5,973 nucleotides of DNA, taken from assembly GCA_964636985.1 (NCBI GenBank), contig CAZWSX010000081.1, forward strand, positions 1-5,973, written 5' to 3'. This DNA comes from CAZWSX01 sp964636985 (GTDB lineage Bacteria > Planctomycetota > Planctomycetia > Pirellulales > Pirellulaceae). Positions 4,553-5,973 of the stretch are shown in pieces; the first letter of the stretch is position 1, and each line of letters opens with the position of its first letter. The translations under genes were made by a program, and so were the position numbers. Below the pieces are notes generated by a model. The model was given only the letters and a program-made list of their open reading frames with translations, was not told where the DNA came from and did no database searches.

Positions 4553-5782
4553 CTATCCGACTTGCTTGGCGACTTCACACGCCTTTGCCAATGACCGTTC
4601 AGCGTAGATAAGCGTCGTGTCCTGGCGGTGATGGCCCAGCGCCATTTGCGCGGCCTCGATTCCCAAAGCGGCTCGCACCTCGGTCCCGTGGGAATGTCGC
4701 AACTGGTTTGGCGTCCAGCAGTGCTCGGCTCGCCAAGCCTTCGCTCGCTCGCGGATTTGCTCGAGGTCTTCGTCCGTCAGTTTCAGTTTCGCCTGTTTTG
4801 CCTTGCTCGGGACCTTGCAGTCGTCCGGCATCCCAAGCGCCTGCTCGCAGGCGCGCTCAACGGCCTGGCAGTAGCTGTCCGTCCTGTAGAACGGCCTCGT
4901 TCGACTTATCGCCGCGTTAAGGGCCTCGCGAGGCGGGAAGCAATAGGTCGCGGGCGCCCGAAACAGGAACGGCGAGAGGATTTCCTGCGCCTTGGGTCCA
5001 ATCGCGATCTCTCGTTTGTGCCCGTGATGCTCGGTCTTGTGGCCGCCTGGACGAAATACCCAAACGTCGGCAGTGCGGTCGATATCGCAGCCGCGGAGAC
5101 GGCAAACCTCCCCAGGTCGCATGCCGGTCAAGCGTTGAATCTGTACCATCGCGGCGACGGGTTTCGTCAGAAAGGGGAGCGTCTTCTCGACAACATCGTC
5201 CGAGACTGGCGCCACCGGCTCGGGCTCGTAGGCCTTGGTTCGACCGCGCGCAAGGCCTCCGACCTCACGCAAGTCGACAACAACCTGCCCGGGTAACATT
5301 TCGTTTGAGACTGCCCAAGAGAACATCGCGATGATGCGGTGACAGTACGCGTTGATGGTTGGCCGGCTGAGCCCGGCTTGAATCATGGCCTCGCGCGCTG
5401 CTTTCAACTTGAGCGGCGAGAACTCCTTGGCAGGGAGTCGACCGTAAAGTCGCTTGATGAATCGAAGGGCGGCGCGGTGCGTACTGAACTCAGTCGTGAC
5501 CTTGCCGTCCTTGACGTAGTACGCCTTGCAGTGTCGAAGGAAGGGGACCATCAGCTCGATGATCGTTACCGCCGGCGGTGGTCCCTTCGAAGAAGTGCCA
5601 GGCGGAACAAGGGCAACGCGACCGCGCGCAGCCCATTCGCCGACGATTCGATCATACTTCTCCCGGCTTTCTTTCGATCCGTACGGGCCAAGCCAAACAT
5701 CACGGCCATTCAGGGTGACGACGGCGCGATTCGTAGCCTTGTTGTGGCGGTACTTTGGGAACGGTTGCGTGAGACGTGGCAT
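4553..5782 (-). CDS. Tyrosine recombinase (island integrase), planctomycete-type
   Basis: This 409-residue site-specific recombinase probably inserts and excises the element at the adjacent tRNA-Ala gene. The N-terminal segment (MPRLTQPFPKYR, then VVTLNGRDVWLGPYG, to about residue 50) resembles an arm-type DNA-binding domain. Residues about 70-170 form the core-binding SAM-like domain, and 195-409 the catalytic domain. Catalytic residues are R222 (LTGMRPGEV), K249 (GGHKTEHHGHKR), R362 (NQLRHS), H384 (LGHHRQDTT) and Y393 (LIYAE). The usual HxxR His is Asn359. The K-to-second-box spacing (110 residues) is about 40 longer than in XerD, because of a charged insert at about 320-352. ATG 5782 has GGAG ten bases upstream; a GTG 21 bases earlier would add seven residues but lacks a ribosome binding site and the MPRL family start. 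It converges with the membrane-protein gene. Confidence 0.93.
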   Translation of the reverse strand: MPRLTQPFPKYRHNKATNRAVVTLNGRDVWLGPYGSKESREKYDRIVGEWAARGRVALVPPGTSSKGPPPAVTIIELMVPFLRHCKAYYVKDGKVTTEFSTHRAALRFIKRLYGRLPAKEFSPLKLKAAREAMIQAGLSRPTINAYCHRIIAMFSWAVSNEMLPGQVVVDLREVGGLARGRTKAYEPEPVAPVSDDVVEKTLPFLTKPVAAMVQIQRLTGMRPGEVCRLRGCDIDRTADVWVFRPGGHKTEHHGHKREIAIGPKAQEILSPFLFRAPATYCFPPREALNAAISRTRPFYRTDSYCQAVERACEQALGMPDDCKVPSKAKQAKLKLTDEDLEQIRERAKAWRAEHCWTPNQLRHSHGTEVRAALGIEAAQMALGHHRQDTTLIYAERSLAKACEVAKQVG

Positions 5783-5828
5783 TAGGTGGAGACTCCGTGC
5801 CACCCCAGGAAAGAGAGGGGCTGGCGAG

Positions 5829-5853
5829 CCAAAACGGTCAGTGACCGTCTTGG
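5829..5853. repeat. 25-base near-perfect palindrome upstream of the integrase
   Basis: The two 12-base arms match at 11 of 12 positions around a central G. The inner part is ACGGTCA-G-TGACCGT (5834-5848) and the outer ends are CCAA/TTGG. It lies 46 bases upstream of the integrase start. It could be an operator for the integrase promoter or a recombinase/excisionase site. Alternatively, read on the minus strand it is a short hairpin followed by TTTT that could end the tRNA transcript. The sequence alone does not decide. Confidence 0.55.
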
Positions 5854-5896
5854 GTTACATGGAATCTGCCGCACTTCCGAACGTCGGAAGGTAACC
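5853..5896. repeat. Nested inverted repeats between integrase and tRNA
   Basis: The inner perfect hairpin has seven-base arms and a three-base loop: CTTCCGA (5874-5880), ACG, TCGGAAG (5884-5890). The outer arms GGTTAC (5853-5858) and GTAACC (5891-5896) are also perfect and abut the inner stem on the right side. A further CCGA-T-TCGG at 5903-5911 repeats the inner CCGA/TCGG pattern. The set lies between an integrase start and its presumed tRNA target, where arm-type binding sites are expected. Confidence 0.5.
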
Positions 5897-5927
5897 TAAC
5901 TACCGATTCGGCAAGAACTTACAAACT

Positions 5928-5973
<46 letters not shown>

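Noticed and set aside
4541..4556. Terminator between the membrane protein and integrase genes
   Set aside because: Only nine bases separate the two stop codons, and no hairpin with a T-run is visible.
4628..5296. Long plus-strand open frame (222 codons) opposite the integrase
   Set aside because: It is antisense to the catalytic domain of a clear tyrosine recombinase, and its translation shows no recognisable domain.

Overview
The window looks like the tRNA-proximal end of a genomic island in a planctomycete (Pirellulaceae-like) chromosome. Three things point there. The tyrosine recombinase has the N-terminus I associate with planctomycete integrases (PRLTQPFPKYR, then a VVTLNGRDVWLGPYG block). 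A small membrane protein opens with the SLRSLL-type basic/hydrophobic N-terminus common in that phylum. The tRNA gene does not encode CCA. The assignment rests on remembered family features, not on a search.

Left part (1-1716): a complete, apparently intact IS3-family insertion sequence (1-1300). It has orfA, orfB with a full D-D-(35)-E triad, a slippery A AAA AAC site at the junction and imperfect terminal inverted repeats. Its left end coincides with the first base of the window. It abuts the 3' remnant of a TIR-domain gene (1301-1716) that has lost its start and any N-terminal domain. The remnant keeps the TIR core and the probable catalytic glutamate.

Middle part (1694-4543): a small SLOG-fold (DUF2493/YspA-like) protein lies on the minus strand and overlaps the TIR remnant tail to tail. 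A 217-base intergenic region with two palindromes separates it from a plus-strand series: an unrecognised 165-residue protein, two consecutive SRAP (HMCES/YedK-family) proteins, and a small single-pass membrane protein. Gaps are 14, 2 and 25 bases, so this is probably one operon. The first SRAP protein keeps all four catalytic residues (C2, N86, E116, H174). The second keeps Cys2 and the Glu but has Ser and Tyr in place of the Asn and His. Conversely, the second keeps the PTQ motif that the first lacks. A LexA-box-like palindrome (CGAAC-N4-GTTCG) lies just inside the first gene of the series.

Right part (4553-5973): an integrase gene on the minus strand converges on the membrane-protein gene. 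Its start lies 147 bases from the 3' end of a partial tRNA-Ala(GGC) gene, the usual layout of an element integrated at a tRNA 3' end. The gap between them holds a 25-base near-perfect palindrome and a nested hairpin. The matching att copy is not in the window.

Taken together this is island cargo for DNA-damage handling (an SRAP pair, possibly damage-regulated) plus a broken TIR immune-type gene next to a SLOG protein. The least ordinary element is the tandem SRAP pair with complementary loss of conserved residues.
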